A program made the translations under genes and the position numbers. Under the pieces are notes generated by a model that had not been told where the DNA came from, made no database searches, and worked only from the letters and a program-made list of their open reading frames with translations. Below are positions 40,683 through 51,685 of a stretch of 64,000 bases of DNA, in pieces. The stretch lies in the NCBI RefSeq assembly GCF_900110885.1, contig NZ_FOFJ01000004.1, forward strand, positions 120,645 to 184,644, in the 5' to 3' direction. Position 1 is the stretch's first letter. Every line of letters begins with the position of its first letter. This DNA comes from Azotobacter beijerinckii (GTDB lineage Bacteria; Pseudomonadota; Gammaproteobacteria; Pseudomonadales; Pseudomonadaceae).

Positions 40683-41777
40683 TCAGGCCAGGCGCAGATG
40701 GTTGTCCCAGAGCCCGGCCGGCAGCGCCAAGTGGCGGGTTTCGATCCGGGCCCGGCGGCAGTCGTACAGCCGGCAGCGACTCTGCCCGGAGCTGACGACG
40801 AAGCCTTCGGCGATCGCGGCGACGCCGGCGCAGTCGGCCAGCGGGGCGTCGAGGCGCAGCTCGGCGCTGTCCAGACTCCAGATCAACACCCGGTTGCCGC
40901 GCGGTGCGGTCACGGCCAGCAGGCGCAGTTCGTTGTGGATCGCCACGCTGGCGGTGTACTGGTTCATCGCCCGGCGCTGGGTCTCGCCGAGGGGGAAGGC
41001 CCGGAAGGGCTGGCCGGGACGCTTGATCGCCAACAGCGGCACGGCGTCCTGCGGGCCGCCCTCGTATTGCTGGCCGCTGACCACGGTGCCGTCGCTGGCC
41101 ACGGCCAGGTGGCGCACGCTGTTCATCGGTTCGGGCAGCCGTTCCTTGGCGAGCAGGCGGCCGTCGCGGTGCAGCAGCACCAGGCTCGGCTCCATGGCGT
41201 CGAGGTTCATCTTCTCGCGGCTGTCGGCCTCGGTGCGGATGCCGCCGTTGGCCACCACCAGCGTCTCGCCGTCGGGCATCCACAGCAGCTGGTGCGGGCC
41301 GATGCCGTGGCTGGGGTGCTCGGCCACGCGTTGCAGCCGCTGTGCCTGCAGGCGATAGACGCCGATCACCCCGCGGCCGGGCTCGCGGGTATCGTTCTCG
41401 GTGCCGTAGAACCACTCGCCGCCGGCATGGAACACGCCGTGTCCGTAGAAGTGCCGGTCGGCGGGGGTTGCCAGCGTCTGCAGCAGGCGGCCGTCGCGGG
41501 TGTCGATCAGGTAACTCTCGCGGCTCGGCCGGCGGCCGACGAACAGCGCCAGCGGCAGGTGCGGGTGGGGCACCACGTCGTGGCAGCGTTCGGCCACCGG
41601 GGTGGCGAAGGCCCGGCCGCCGTCCAGCCGGTAGCCGACCGCCTGGTGACGGCCATCGGCATCGTCGCGGGCGGAGAGCAGCAGCGGCTGGCGGCTGCCG
41701 GGCATCAGTCGCCAGCCACCCAGCGTGGCGGCGGCGAGCAGGACGCCACCGCCGGCGAGCAGGGTGCGTCGCTTCAT
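40683..41777 (-). CDS. DUF1513 protein, Tat-type signal, last gene of the imelysin operon
   Basis: This 364-residue protein begins with a twin-arginine-like signal (MKRRTLLAGGG) and a hydrophobic stretch, so export to the periplasm is expected. The rest is a beta-propeller-like DUF1513 protein with conserved blocks PHLPLALFVGRRP, GHGVFHAGG and GIGPHQLLWMPDG. The family is nearly always found with imelysins and the di-heme partner; its activity is unknown. It starts 9 bases after the imelysin stop, in operon order. Confidence 0.85.
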   Translation of the reverse strand: MKRRTLLAGGGVLLAAATLGGWRLMPGSRQPLLLSARDDADGRHQAVGYRLDGGRAFATPVAERCHDVVPHPHLPLALFVGRRPSRESYLIDTRDGRLLQTLATPADRHFYGHGVFHAGGEWFYGTENDTREPGRGVIGVYRLQAQRLQRVAEHPSHGIGPHQLLWMPDGETLVVANGGIRTEADSREKMNLDAMEPSLVLLHRDGRLLAKERLPEPMNSVRHLAVASDGTVVSGQQYEGGPQDAVPLLAIKRPGQPFRAFPLGETQRRAMNQYTASVAIHNELRLLAVTAPRGNRVLIWSLDSAELRLDAPLADCAGVAAIAEGFVVSSGQSRCRLYDCRRARIETRHLALPAGLWDNHLRLA

Positions 41778-41786
41778 CGTCGTCCC

Positions 41787-42851
41787 TCAATCGCCGTCGT
41801 GGGCATTGAAGCCGAGCTGGATGCCGAGCGCCTTGGCCAGCTCGCGCTCGTGCAAGCGGTGCAGGCGGTCGAGGCTGTCGTAGAGGGCGCCCAACTGGTC
41901 GCGTCCGGCCTTGTCGGCGAGCAGTTGGTCGAGCGGACGCTGCGGGGCGGCGAGCCGTTCACGGCTGTCGCCGAAGGCTTGGTCGAGGCGCCGCGCGAGT
42001 TCGTCGCGTTCGCTGCCGAGCAGGCTGCGCAGGCCGTCCTGCTTGACGCCGAGCCATAGGCGCTCGGCCGTCGCCAGGCTGGCGGCAAGGTTGGCGAGCG
42101 TGGCCTGGCTGCGCCAGGCCTCGGCCTGCAGAGGCTGCGGCACGCCCTTGCTCTGCCGGCCGAGCGGGGTGCCGAGCTTTTTCTTCAGGCCGTCGAGGGC
42201 GTCGACCTCGGCGCGCAGGATATCGGCGACGGCTTCCTTGGCCTCGGCATAGCGGCTGTTGGGGAACTTGTTCAACTGCGCGGCCATGCCGGCCTCCCCC
42301 TGCCATTGCTGGTGGATTTCCGCGGAGAGGGTCTGCTGGTGCTTGCCGACGGCAATCAGCAGCGGGCAGTAGCGTTGGCGCTGGGTGGCGTCGGCGAGGT
42401 TCAGGCCCGCGTCGAAGAGCAGGTATTCGTAGGCGCTGAGACCCTGGACCACCACGCTGGCCTGGTCCAGGTCGTCCTGGGTCAGCTGCGGCTTCTGCTG
42501 CAGCAGGCTTTCGACCTGGCGGGCGACCAGGTTCTTCTTGTCCGGCCAGAACTGCACCTGCCAGGCCAGGTTGCCTCCGGCCAGCGGTCCGATCAGCAGG
42601 GGTTGCAGGGCGGCCCAACTGCCCTGGGCGGCCAGGAAGCTCTGCCGTGCCTGCTGGAGGTCCTCGTTGCCGGCGCAGAAGGCCAGGGCGCTGGCCGCCA
42701 GCTGGCGGTCGGCTTCGGTCCAGGCACCGTAGGCCGGCAGCAGCACGCCGTCGCTCAGGGCGATGCTGGTCTGCAGGTGGGGCTCCTTGGGCGTGCAGGC
42801 GCCGAGGAGCAAGCCGGTCAGGACAAGGAGGAGCGGGGTGGTGCGGAACAT
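41787..42851 (-). CDS. Imelysin-family lipoprotein (second imelysin)
   Basis: This 354-residue protein carries a lipoprotein signal with lipobox LLGAC near residue 19, so it should be a surface or periplasmic lipoprotein. It matches the imelysin peptidase-like (DUF/PF09375) fold with SQxxF-type helices such as GLSAYEYLLFDAGL in place of the GxHxxE motif. I see no intact GxHxxE, so peptidase-type metal binding is doubtful. It lies 14 bases after the di-heme gene. The start ATG at 42851 follows AAAAGGAACCAAGGC. Confidence 0.82.
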   Translation of the reverse strand: MFRTTPLLLVLTGLLLGACTPKEPHLQTSIALSDGVLLPAYGAWTEADRQLAASALAFCAGNEDLQQARQSFLAAQGSWAALQPLLIGPLAGGNLAWQVQFWPDKKNLVARQVESLLQQKPQLTQDDLDQASVVVQGLSAYEYLLFDAGLNLADATQRQRYCPLLIAVGKHQQTLSAEIHQQWQGEAGMAAQLNKFPNSRYAEAKEAVADILRAEVDALDGLKKKLGTPLGRQSKGVPQPLQAEAWRSQATLANLAASLATAERLWLGVKQDGLRSLLGSERDELARRLDQAFGDSRERLAAPQRPLDQLLADKAGRDQLGALYDSLDRLHRLHERELAKALGIQLGFNAHDGD

Positions 42852-42865
42852 GCCTTGGTTCCTTT

Positions 42866-44284
<1,419 letters not shown>

Positions 44285-44341
44285 CGACGGCGTCTCGGGG
44301 AAGGGCGCGGCGGCGAACCGCGCCCGGCGTGCGGCGGAGGG

Positions 44342-45667
44342 TCAGAAGCCGTGGTCGGCGCTGTCCGGATTCAGTTCGCCGATGCCCAGCCGGGCCGCGG
44401 CCTGCTCGATCGAGCCGGTCTGCTTGACCAGCGCGGCGATGGTATCGCGCACCAGTTGCTGGCCGGCGGCGTTGTCGGCGGCGATCAGTTGGTCGAAATG
44501 CTGCCCCTTGGCGGCGCTGTCGACCAGCGCCTGCAGGCGGGCTTCGCTGGCTGCGAGGTCGGCCTTGAGGGCGGCGTCGGCCTGGGCGTCGGCCCGGGCG
44601 ACCAAGGCCGAGAGGCTCGGACCGCTCAGCAGGCTGCCGTCGAGCCGGCGGTATTCGCCCAGGTAGACGTTGCGGATGCCCTTGCCGTCGTAGAAGTGCG
44701 CATTGTGGGTGTTGTCGCTGAAGCAGTCCTGCTCGTCCTCGGTGGAATTGGCCTCCAGCGGCACCTTCAGGCGTTCGCCGGCCAGTTCGCCGAGAGACAG
44801 GCTGCCCATGCCGAAGAACATCTTGCGCAGGCCGTTCACCGCCGGTTCTCCTTCCAGGCTGGCGCGGTAGTTGCCGGCCGTCTTGGGCTGCCACTGGCCG
44901 ACCATGTACTCCAGATCGCTCACCAGCAGCGCGGTGACGGCCTTGAGGTAGGCGCGGCGGCGTTCGCAGTGGCCGCCCGTGCAGCCTTTACCGGCCAGGT
45001 AGTCGCTGGCCGGGCGCTGGCCGGCGCCGGGGCCCGTGCCGTTCAGGTCCTGGCCCCAGAGCAGGAATTCGATGGCATGGTAGCCGGTGGCGACGTTGGC
45101 TTCCGAGCCGGCCAGTTCGTTGAGGCCGGCCAGGGTCTCGCCGGTGATGGTGGCGACGTCGATCTTCTCCTCGCCGACCTGGATCTCGGGATTGGCGACG
45201 ATGTTGGCGGTGGCGCCGGGATTGCCGAGGGCGTGCTGGTAATCGGCGGCGACATAGTCGATCAGCCCTTCGTCCAGCGGCCAGGCGTTGAGCCGGCCTT
45301 CCCACTCGTCGACCACCGGATTGCCGAAGCGGAACACCTCGCTCTGCATGTAGGGCATGCGGGCCGCCACCCAGGCCGCGCGGGCCGCTTGCAGGGTATC
45401 CGCGCCCGGCTTGGCGAGCAGGGCATCGACCGCCTGTTGCAGGGCCTTGGCATTGTTCAGGGCGTCGCCGTACACCGCCAGCGCCAGGTAGGCGTAGTGG
45501 CTCACCACCGCCTTGGCGGCCGTCTCGTCGACCTGCGGCGCAGCGCTGGGAGCCGTGGCCGACGGAGCGACGGCCTGGGAGGGGGCTTGTTCTTTCTTGT
45601 CGTCGCAGCCGGCGAGCGAGAGAGCGACGGCGAGCAGGCTGGCGGCGGCCAAGGGGATGCGGGGCAT
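44342..45667 (-). CDS. icmP: Imelysin-family lipoprotein (IcmP-type)
   Basis: This 441-residue lipoprotein (lipobox SLAGC near residue 21) is followed by a low-complexity Ala/Pro/Ser linker and an imelysin domain with the family motif GYHAIEFLLWGQD (GxHxxE) near residue 200. P. aeruginosa IcmP, reported as an insulin-cleaving, iron-related outer-membrane protein, sits next to the bifA and sodB genes as I recall, and the same order appears here. It heads the operon of imelysin, di-heme protein, imelysin and DUF1513 protein. Iron-uptake or metal-handling is inferred; no Fur box was found in the short upstream gap. Confidence 0.9.
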   Translation of the reverse strand: MPRIPLAAASLLAVALSLAGCDDKKEQAPSQAVAPSATAPSAAPQVDETAAKAVVSHYAYLALAVYGDALNNAKALQQAVDALLAKPGADTLQAARAAWVAARMPYMQSEVFRFGNPVVDEWEGRLNAWPLDEGLIDYVAADYQHALGNPGATANIVANPEIQVGEEKIDVATITGETLAGLNELAGSEANVATGYHAIEFLLWGQDLNGTGPGAGQRPASDYLAGKGCTGGHCERRRAYLKAVTALLVSDLEYMVGQWQPKTAGNYRASLEGEPAVNGLRKMFFGMGSLSLGELAGERLKVPLEANSTEDEQDCFSDNTHNAHFYDGKGIRNVYLGEYRRLDGSLLSGPSLSALVARADAQADAALKADLAASEARLQALVDSAAKGQHFDQLIAADNAAGQQLVRDTIAALVKQTGSIEQAAARLGIGELNPDSADHGF

Positions 45668-45780
45668 GGCGGAAGTCCTTGCGGCGAGGTCGGCGGGGCG
45701 CGATGCGCGGTGGTGGTTATGATGCGAAGGGTGTGCATTTGTGAACAGTAGACCATGGCCGGTCGGCGCTGCTCCGGCCG

Positions 45781-47835
45781 CTAGCTGACGGGCGCCTGGA
45801 AGGGCTGCGCCTGGCGGATGAAGGCCGCCAGCTCCGCCGCCGGCAGCGGTTTGCTGTACAGGTAGCCTTGCCCCTCGTGGCAGTCCTGGCTGATCAGGTA
45901 GGCTTCCTGTGCGACGGTTTCCACGCCTTCGGCGGTCACCTGCTTGCCCAGGCTGCGGGCCAGCTGGATGATGGTGCGGACGATGGTGCCGGCATCGCGG
46001 TCGTCGTCGTTGAGCAGGTCCATGACGAAGCTCTTGTCGATCTTGATCTTGTCCAGCGGCAGGCTCTTCAGGTAGCTCAGCGAGGAGTAGCCGGTGCCGA
46101 AGTCGTCGATGGCGATCCGCGCGCCGCAGCGGCGCAGGCTGCGCAGGTGACGGGCGGCGACCTGGATGTCCTCCATCAGGCTGGTTTCGGTGACTTCCAG
46201 CTCCAGGCTGCCGGCGGGCAGCCGGTAGGTGCGCAGCAGCCGGTCGATCAGGCGCGGCAAACCGTCGTGGCGCAGTTGCACGGCGGACAGGTTGACCGCC
46301 ATGTGCAGTTCGCCGAAGCCCTGGTCGTGCCATTCCCGCAGCTGCCGGCAGGCCTGTTCGAGCACCCATTCGCCGATGGGGATGATGCTGCCGCTGTGTT
46401 CGGCGAGCAGCACGAACTGGTCCGGCGGTACCAGCCCGTGGCGCGGATGGCGCCAGCGCAGCAGGGCTTCGACCCCTTCCACCCGGTGGTTCCGGTAGTT
46501 CAGCTGCGGCTGGTAGAGCAGTTGCAGCTCGTCGCGTGCCAGGGCCTCGCGCAGGTCCTTTTCCAGCTCGCGGCGGTGGCGCATCTTGCGGTCGACGCTG
46601 GCGATGTAGAAGTGGTAGCGGTTGTGCGAGCGCTTGGCCAGGGTCATGGTCTGCTCGGCCTTCTGCAGCAGCTTTTCGGGGGAGCGGCCATCCTCGGGGT
46701 AGAGGGTGATGCCGATGCTGGCATGCAGGTGGACGTCCTGCTGTTCCAGGCGAAAGGGCGTCTCCAGGTCGTCGAGGATGCCCTGGGCCAGCTCGGCGGC
46801 CAGGTAGGGCTCCTCGATCTCGGCGCGGACCAGCACGAAACGGTCGCCGCCCAGGCGCGCCAGGGCGCCGAGGGCGGTGTCGTGGCCGCGCAGGCGGTCG
46901 GCCAGGGCGAGCAGCAGTTCGTCGCCGATCCGGTAGCAGAACTGTTCGTTGATCGACTTGAAGTCGTCCAGGCCGACGCAGAGCACGGCCACCCGCCGCT
47001 GGTGGCGGCGCGCGTCGAGCAGGACCTGGCCGAGCAGGCGCAGCAGGTGCTGGCGGTTGGGCAGGCCGGTGAGCACATCGTAGTAGGCCATGCGCTGCAG
47101 GCTGTGCTCCGCCTCGTGGCGCAGGCGGGTGTTGCGCTCGATGGCGGCGAGCAGCTGGTTGGCGGTGCGGGTCCACAGCCCCAGCTCGTTCTGCTCGTGG
47201 CCCTCCAGCATCGGCAGTTGCCGGGCGCCGGGGTGTTCCGGGTCGATCTGTGCCAGGTGGGCAATGATCCGATCCAGGGGCTTGGTCAGCAGCCGCTGGT
47301 AGATCAGGTAGAGCAGCAGGGCCAGGACGACGGCGTGCAGCAGGCCGGAGAAGGCGATGACCTGGGCGCGGGTCAGGAAATCGTGGCCGTAGGCGGCGGT
47401 GTCCAGGGTGATGTGCAGGTCGCCGTAGTGCTCGTTGTCCGGGGGTCGCCCGAGCAGCGCAATGCCGAAGTGCCGCTCGCGGCCGAGCAGCGGATCGGTC
47501 AGCGGGCGGCTGGCGAAGGTCGGCGGCTCGCGGGAGCGCTCGGCCAGGGGGGCGCCGGAAGCCGGGTCGATGCTGCCCGAGGCGACGGCCTCATGGTGCA
47601 GCAGGCCTTCGACGATCTGCAGGCCCGTCGCCCGGTCCCGGCTGTGGAGCGCCTGGGTCGCGGGGGTACGGAACATGGCGAGGATCCGTTGCGCCTCGCG
47701 GTCGATCTGCTGGCGGGTCTTCTGCAGCTCGAAGGCGATCTGGGCACAGCTGAACAGCGCGCCGAGCAGAAGGGCGCAGAGCAGTACGACACGGAGCAGT
47801 TTCAGCGACAGGCTGTTGCGCGGGACCGGCTTCAC
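45781..47835 (-). CDS. bifA: c-di-GMP phosphodiesterase with degenerate GGDEF, BifA-like
   Basis: This 684-residue inner-membrane protein has two transmembrane helices (about residues 12-34 and 159-179) flanking a periplasmic domain, then a GGDEF-type domain whose signature is GGDRF and so probably inactive as a cyclase, and an intact EAL domain (EALLRW, NLSAVQLR, IDDFGTGYSS, KIDKSFV, AEGVET). This layout is that of BifA, which lowers c-di-GMP and favours swarming over biofilm. I choose GTG at 47835, preceded by CCAGGACTCCCAT; a TTG 33 bases upstream has no ribosome binding site. It lies beside sodB as in P. aeruginosa. Confidence 0.9.
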   Translation of the reverse strand: MKPVPRNSLSLKLLRVVLLCALLLGALFSCAQIAFELQKTRQQIDREAQRILAMFRTPATQALHSRDRATGLQIVEGLLHHEAVASGSIDPASGAPLAERSREPPTFASRPLTDPLLGRERHFGIALLGRPPDNEHYGDLHITLDTAAYGHDFLTRAQVIAFSGLLHAVVLALLLYLIYQRLLTKPLDRIIAHLAQIDPEHPGARQLPMLEGHEQNELGLWTRTANQLLAAIERNTRLRHEAEHSLQRMAYYDVLTGLPNRQHLLRLLGQVLLDARRHQRRVAVLCVGLDDFKSINEQFCYRIGDELLLALADRLRGHDTALGALARLGGDRFVLVRAEIEEPYLAAELAQGILDDLETPFRLEQQDVHLHASIGITLYPEDGRSPEKLLQKAEQTMTLAKRSHNRYHFYIASVDRKMRHRRELEKDLREALARDELQLLYQPQLNYRNHRVEGVEALLRWRHPRHGLVPPDQFVLLAEHSGSIIPIGEWVLEQACRQLREWHDQGFGELHMAVNLSAVQLRHDGLPRLIDRLLRTYRLPAGSLELEVTETSLMEDIQVAARHLRSLRRCGARIAIDDFGTGYSSLSYLKSLPLDKIKIDKSFVMDLLNDDDRDAGTIVRTIIQLARSLGKQVTAEGVETVAQEAYLISQDCHEGQGYLYSKPLPAAELAAFIRQAQPFQAPVS

Positions 47836-47944
47836 ATGGGAGTCCTGGTGGAGTACCGCCTCGGCCAAGTATTGGCACGCCGGGGATGGACGTCAAAAAC
47901 GGCCTGTTTTGCTCTGCAAAAGACTTTTTCGCCGCCAGAAACGA

Positions 47945-47970
47945 GAAAACCCGACCGAGGTCGGGTTTTC
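47945..47970 (-). terminator. Rho-independent terminator after sodB
   Basis: Inverted repeat GAAAACCCGACC / GGTCGGGTTTTC. On the minus strand it lies just past the sodB stop and ends in TTTTCTCG. Confidence 0.8.
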
Positions 47971-47986
47971 CGCAGCGCTTCGGGGA

Positions 47987-48568
47987 TCAGGCGGCGTAGT
48001 TGGCGGCCACGAAGTCCCAGTTCACCAGGTTCCAGAACGCCTCGACGTACTTCGGACGCAGGTTGCGGTAGTCGATGTAGTAGGCGTGTTCCCAGACGTC
48101 GCAGGTCAGCAGCGGGGTGTCGCCGCTGGTCAGCGGGCAGCCGGCGCCGATGGTGCTGGCCAGGGCCAGGGAGCCGTCGGCCTTCTTCACCAGCCAGGCC
48201 CAGCCGGAGCCGAAGGTGCCGATGGCGGTCTTGGTGAACTCTTCCTTGAACTTGTCGAAGGAGCCGAAGGCGGCGTTGATGGCATCGGCCAGGGAGCCGG
48301 TCGGCTGACCGCCGCCCTGGGGCTTCAGGCCGTTCCAGTAGAAGGTGTGGTTCCACACCTGGGCGGCGTTGTTGAAGATACCGCCGGAGGACGTCTTGAC
48401 GATCTCTTCCAGGCTCTTGCCTTCGAACTCGGTACCCGGGACCAGGTTGTTCAGGTTCACCACGTAGGTGTTGTGATGCTTGCCGTAGTGGTATTCCAGG
48501 GTTTCGGCGGAAATATACGGCTCGAGAGCGTTTTTCTCGTAAGGCAGCGGCGGCAGTTCAAAAGCCAT
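47987..48568 (-). CDS. sodB: Iron superoxide dismutase SodB
   Basis: This 193-residue Fe-SOD converts superoxide to peroxide and oxygen in the cytosol. Signatures are the N-terminal [11 protein letters not shown] and [10 protein letters not shown] (metal His and neighbours), NHTFYWNGL, and the iron site [13 protein letters not shown]. The Gln of [12 protein letters not shown] region and [14 protein letters not shown] favour the iron form. ATG at 48568 follows GGAGAGTTGATC. It is upstream of the bifA-like gene on the same strand but separated from it by the terminator. Confidence 0.97.
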   Translation of the reverse strand: MAFELPPLPYEKNALEPYISAETLEYHYGKHHNTYVVNLNNLVPGTEFEGKSLEEIVKTSSGGIFNNAAQVWNHTFYWNGLKPQGGGQPTGSLADAINAAFGSFDKFKEEFTKTAIGTFGSGWAWLVKKADGSLALASTIGAGCPLTSGDTPLLTCDVWEHAYYIDYRNLRPKYVEAFWNLVNWDFVAANYAA

Positions 48569-48817
48569 GATCAACTCTCCATTCTCATCGGGTCATGGGG
48601 CGCGCGGCATGGGCGCGACCGGTTCGGGTGCTGCTTGGAGCGGGGCGCAAGGCGCCATAGGCGAGGGATCATAGCACCGGGGTTGCGACATATCCACGCA
48701 GCATACGTGTGGGAAAGCCCATGCTAGAGCCCCGTTTCCGCAGGGGGCGACAGCCCTGCCGGCGGACCGAATCGCTATACTGCAGGACCTCTCGGCAGTG
48801 CCTTTGCGAAGATTCCC

Positions 48818-49651
48818 ATGCACAACGATTCATTCGATGAAGTGGAGCATATACCCAGTCTGCGAGCGGAGGTTCGCGGGCCGGCTTCAGACCTCGCCGC
48901 GGTCGACGAGGCGCGGTCGGGGCGCCGCGCCGGCAACGGCTTTCTGTGGACGCTGGTCGTCGCGTTGAGCTTCTCGCTGGCCGGGCTCGGCTGGTGGAGC
49001 CAGCAGCGCCTCGCGCTGATGGAGCAGCAGTTGGTGGCGACCCAGGAAAGCTTTGCGCGGATCAGCGAGGATGCGGCGCTACGCATCCAGCACATCAGCG
49101 GCAAGGTGGTGGCCGCCGAGTCCAGCGCGACCACCGGCAGCGAAACCCTGAAGCTGCAGATCCGCCACCTGGAGAGCCGCCTGGCCGAGCAGGACAAGCG
49201 CCAGCAGACGCTGCAGGCTCGTCAGGACGAGCAGGAGCGGCGCCTCGGGCAACTGGCCGGCGATCTGCAGAAGCAGCAGGGGCTGGCCGAGGAGCTGGCG
49301 GCCCAGCTGGACGGCCGGCTGCGCCCGTTCGACGAGCGGCTGCAGGCGCTTGCCGGCGAGCAGGCGGCGCTGAAGGGCCTGCAGGCCGAGCAGGAGCGGC
49401 TGGCCGCGGGCCTGGTCGGCCTCGACGGGGAGGTGGCGGTGCTGAAGAAGCGCGCCGACCCGGCCCCGGCCATCGACCGTCTCGAGCAGGGGCTGTTGGT
49501 GCTGCGCAGCGAGCTGGACAAGCGGCCGGCCCAGAGCGGCAATGCCGCCAGCATCGCCGAGTTCGACGCCTTCCGCGCGCAGACCACGCGCAGCTTCACC
49601 GCCCTGCAGAACCAGATGCGCAGCCTGCAGCAGCAGCTCGACGGGCGCTGA
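48818..49651 (+). CDS. Membrane-anchored coiled-coil protein of unknown function
   Basis: This 277-residue protein has a charged cytosolic N-terminal segment of about 40 residues, one transmembrane helix (about residues 43-61, LWTLVVALSFSLAGLGWW) and a long, Gln/Glu/Leu-rich coiled coil from about residue 65 to the end. The layout suggests a scaffold or tether in the periplasm. A similar hypothetical lies near sodB in Pseudomonas. No known domain is recognised. The ATG follows AAGATTCCC with a weak ribosome binding site. Confidence 0.75.
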   Translation: MHNDSFDEVEHIPSLRAEVRGPASDLAAVDEARSGRRAGNGFLWTLVVALSFSLAGLGWWSQQRLALMEQQLVATQESFARISEDAALRIQHISGKVVAAESSATTGSETLKLQIRHLESRLAEQDKRQQTLQARQDEQERRLGQLAGDLQKQQGLAEELAAQLDGRLRPFDERLQALAGEQAALKGLQAEQERLAAGLVGLDGEVAVLKKRADPAPAIDRLEQGLLVLRSELDKRPAQSGNAASIAEFDAFRAQTTRSFTALQNQMRSLQQQLDGR

Positions 49652-49749
49652 GGCGCGCCACCGGCTCCGGTCAGGTGTCGGCGGCGGCTGGAAAGCCCCG
49701 GCCGGGTGCCCGCTGGAGCAGGCCTGCAGCCGGAGCATCCGTCGTTTGT

Positions 49750-50517
49750 TTATTGCGGTCCCATGATCTTCGCCAGTTCGTCCGGCCCGGGCGCGCCCTG
49801 CTGTTGCTGCAGACGGCCTTTCTCATCCAGATAGAAGACGGCGGGGGTGGCCATGGCGCCCAACTGGTCCATCATCGTCAGGTTGTCGTCCAGCTGTTTC
49901 TTCACGGCGGGCGGAATCGTTTCCAGGGGGGCGAGGGTGCTGGCCTTGCCCGCAGCCTCGTGTGCGGCGAGGGCGGCCTCGGGGTGCGGCGCCGCCAGCA
50001 GGGCGGCGGCCTTGCCGGGGCTGTCCTCCTGCAGCATGCCGACCATGATGTGGCGCAGCTGCACCTTGCCGGCCTCGACCCAGGGGCGGGCCTGCTGCCA
50101 GAAGCGGTTGCAGTAGGGGCAGTTGGGGTCGCTGAACAGGTAGACGATGCGCGGCGCACCCGCCTTGCCGTCGGCGATCCAGCCGGTCTTTTCCAGGCGG
50201 TTCCACATTTCCTTGGCCATGGGTTCGTACACCAGCTTTTCCAGCGGCGCGCGACTGAGATTCTCGCCCTGGGCGTCGAACAGGTTGCCGAGCAGCACGT
50301 GCTGGCCGTCTGCAGTGAGGTAGAGCGCGATGGCCTGGCCGTTGTAGAACGCGGCATAACCCTGCAGGCCGCCGGGCGCGCCGAAGCGGCCGACGATTTC
50401 CGCCCCCCGGGCCTGGATCGCCTTGATCGGCGCCGGCAGTTCCTCGGCCAGCGGAAGGCCGCCCGGCAGGGCCAGCAGGCCGATCGCCAGCAACGGGGCG
50501 CGTGTGAATCGCATCAT
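49750..50517 (-). CDS. dsbG: Thiol:disulfide interchange protein DsbG-like
   Basis: This 255-residue periplasmic protein has a signal peptide (about 22 residues), an N-terminal dimerisation-like domain and a thioredoxin fold with active site CPYC (DPNCPYCNRF near residue 130). DsbG and DsbC are isomerases; DsbG protects single cysteines from sulfenylation. CPYC rather than DsbC's CGYC supports DsbG. Two ATGs start it; 50517 has AAGGAAATCCC before it. It follows the XenB-like gene with 67 bases between and may be transcribed separately. Confidence 0.85.
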   Translation of the reverse strand: MMRFTRAPLLAIGLLALPGGLPLAEELPAPIKAIQARGAEIVGRFGAPGGLQGYAAFYNGQAIALYLTADGQHVLLGNLFDAQGENLSRAPLEKLVYEPMAKEMWNRLEKTGWIADGKAGAPRIVYLFSDPNCPYCNRFWQQARPWVEAGKVQLRHIMVGMLQEDSPGKAAALLAAPHPEAALAAHEAAGKASTLAPLETIPPAVKKQLDDNLTMMDQLGAMATPAVFYLDEKGRLQQQQGAPGPDELAKIMGPQ

Positions 50518-50584
50518 GGGATTTCCTTATTCGGGTATTGCCGGGAACGGGCCGGCCCGCAGGCCGGCGGAGTTCCCGAGGGGA

Positions 50585-51634
50585 TTACAGGGTCGGATAG
50601 TCGAGGTAGCCCTGCGGGCCCGCGCTGTAGAAGGTGTCCGGTTTCGCCTCGTTGAGCGGGGCATCCTGGGCCAGGCGCGCCGGCAGGTCGGGGTTGGCGA
50701 TGAAGGGCACGCCGAAGGCCACGGCATCGGCCTTGCCTTCGGCCAGCCAGCGGTTGCCTTGCTCCTTGGTGAAGCGTTCGTTGGCGATGTATGCGCCGCC
50801 GAAGGCCTGCTTGAGCTGCGGGCCGAGGCTGTCGTCGGCTTCGTGCTCGCGGGCGCAGAGGAAGGCGATGCCGCGCTTGCCCAGCTCGCGGGCGACGTAG
50901 CCGAAGGTCTCGGCGCGGTTCGAGTCGCCCATGCCGTGGGCGTCGGCGCGCGGCGCCAGGTGCACGCCGACGCGGCCCGGGCCCCACACGGAGACGACCG
51001 CGTCGGTCACTTCCAGCAGCAGGCGGGCGCGGTTTTCCAGCGAGCCGCCATATTGGTCGGTGCGCCGGTTGGTGCTGTCCTGGAGGAACTGGTCGAGCAG
51101 GTAGCCGTTGGCGCCATGGATCTCCACGCCGTCGAAGCCGGCGGCCTTGGCGTTCTCGGCACCCTGGCGGTAGGCCTCGACGATGCCGGGGATTTCCGCG
51201 GTTTCCAGGGCGCGCGGGGCGACGAAGGGTTTCTGCGGGCGGATCAGGCTGACGTGGCCCTTGGGTTGGATCGCGCTGGGGGCGACCGGCAGCTCGCCGT
51301 TCAGGTAGCTCGGGTCGGAGATCCGTCCGACGTGCCAGAGCTGCAGGACGATGCGCCCGCCGGCGGCGTGCACCGCGCGGGTGACGTTCTTCCAGCCCTG
51401 CACCTGCTCTGCGGACCAGATGCCGGGGGTGTCCGGGTAGCCGACGCCCAGCGGCGTCACCGAGGTGGCCTCGCTGATGATCAGGCCGGCGCTGGCGCGC
51501 TGCACGTAGTACTCGGCGATCAGCGCGCCGGGCACCCGGCCGGGCTCGGCGCGGCAGCGGGTCAGCGGGGCCATGACGATGCGGTTGGGCAGTTCGAGAT
51601 CGCCGATCTTGATCGGGTCGAAGAGCGTGCTCAT
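50585..51634 (-). CDS. xenB: Old yellow enzyme-family NADH:flavin oxidoreductase (XenB-like)
   Basis: This 349-residue FMN enzyme has the OYE core LPNRIVMAPLTRCRAEP, active-site DGVEIHGANGYLLDQFL and RTDQYGGSLENRARLLLEV. Such enzymes reduce nitro compounds, nitrate esters and alpha,beta-unsaturated carbonyls. The ArsR-type regulator gene lies 51 bases upstream on the same strand, and in P. aeruginosa the xenB gene has an ArsR-like neighbour as I recall. The physiological substrate is unknown; electrophile detoxification is likely. Confidence 0.9.
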   Translation of the reverse strand: MSTLFDPIKIGDLELPNRIVMAPLTRCRAEPGRVPGALIAEYYVQRASAGLIISEATSVTPLGVGYPDTPGIWSAEQVQGWKNVTRAVHAAGGRIVLQLWHVGRISDPSYLNGELPVAPSAIQPKGHVSLIRPQKPFVAPRALETAEIPGIVEAYRQGAENAKAAGFDGVEIHGANGYLLDQFLQDSTNRRTDQYGGSLENRARLLLEVTDAVVSVWGPGRVGVHLAPRADAHGMGDSNRAETFGYVARELGKRGIAFLCAREHEADDSLGPQLKQAFGGAYIANERFTKEQGNRWLAEGKADAVAFGVPFIANPDLPARLAQDAPLNEAKPDTFYSAGPQGYLDYPTL

Positions 51635-51685
51635 GGGTGAACCTCTCGGGTAGTCGATCGGGTGGACAGGATGGGCAGCGGCGCG

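Noticed and set aside
44342..47176. Apparent 944-residue fusion upstream of the imelysin
   Set aside because: The first half is the BifA-like gene in another frame. The lipoprotein signal at 45667 gives the true imelysin start.
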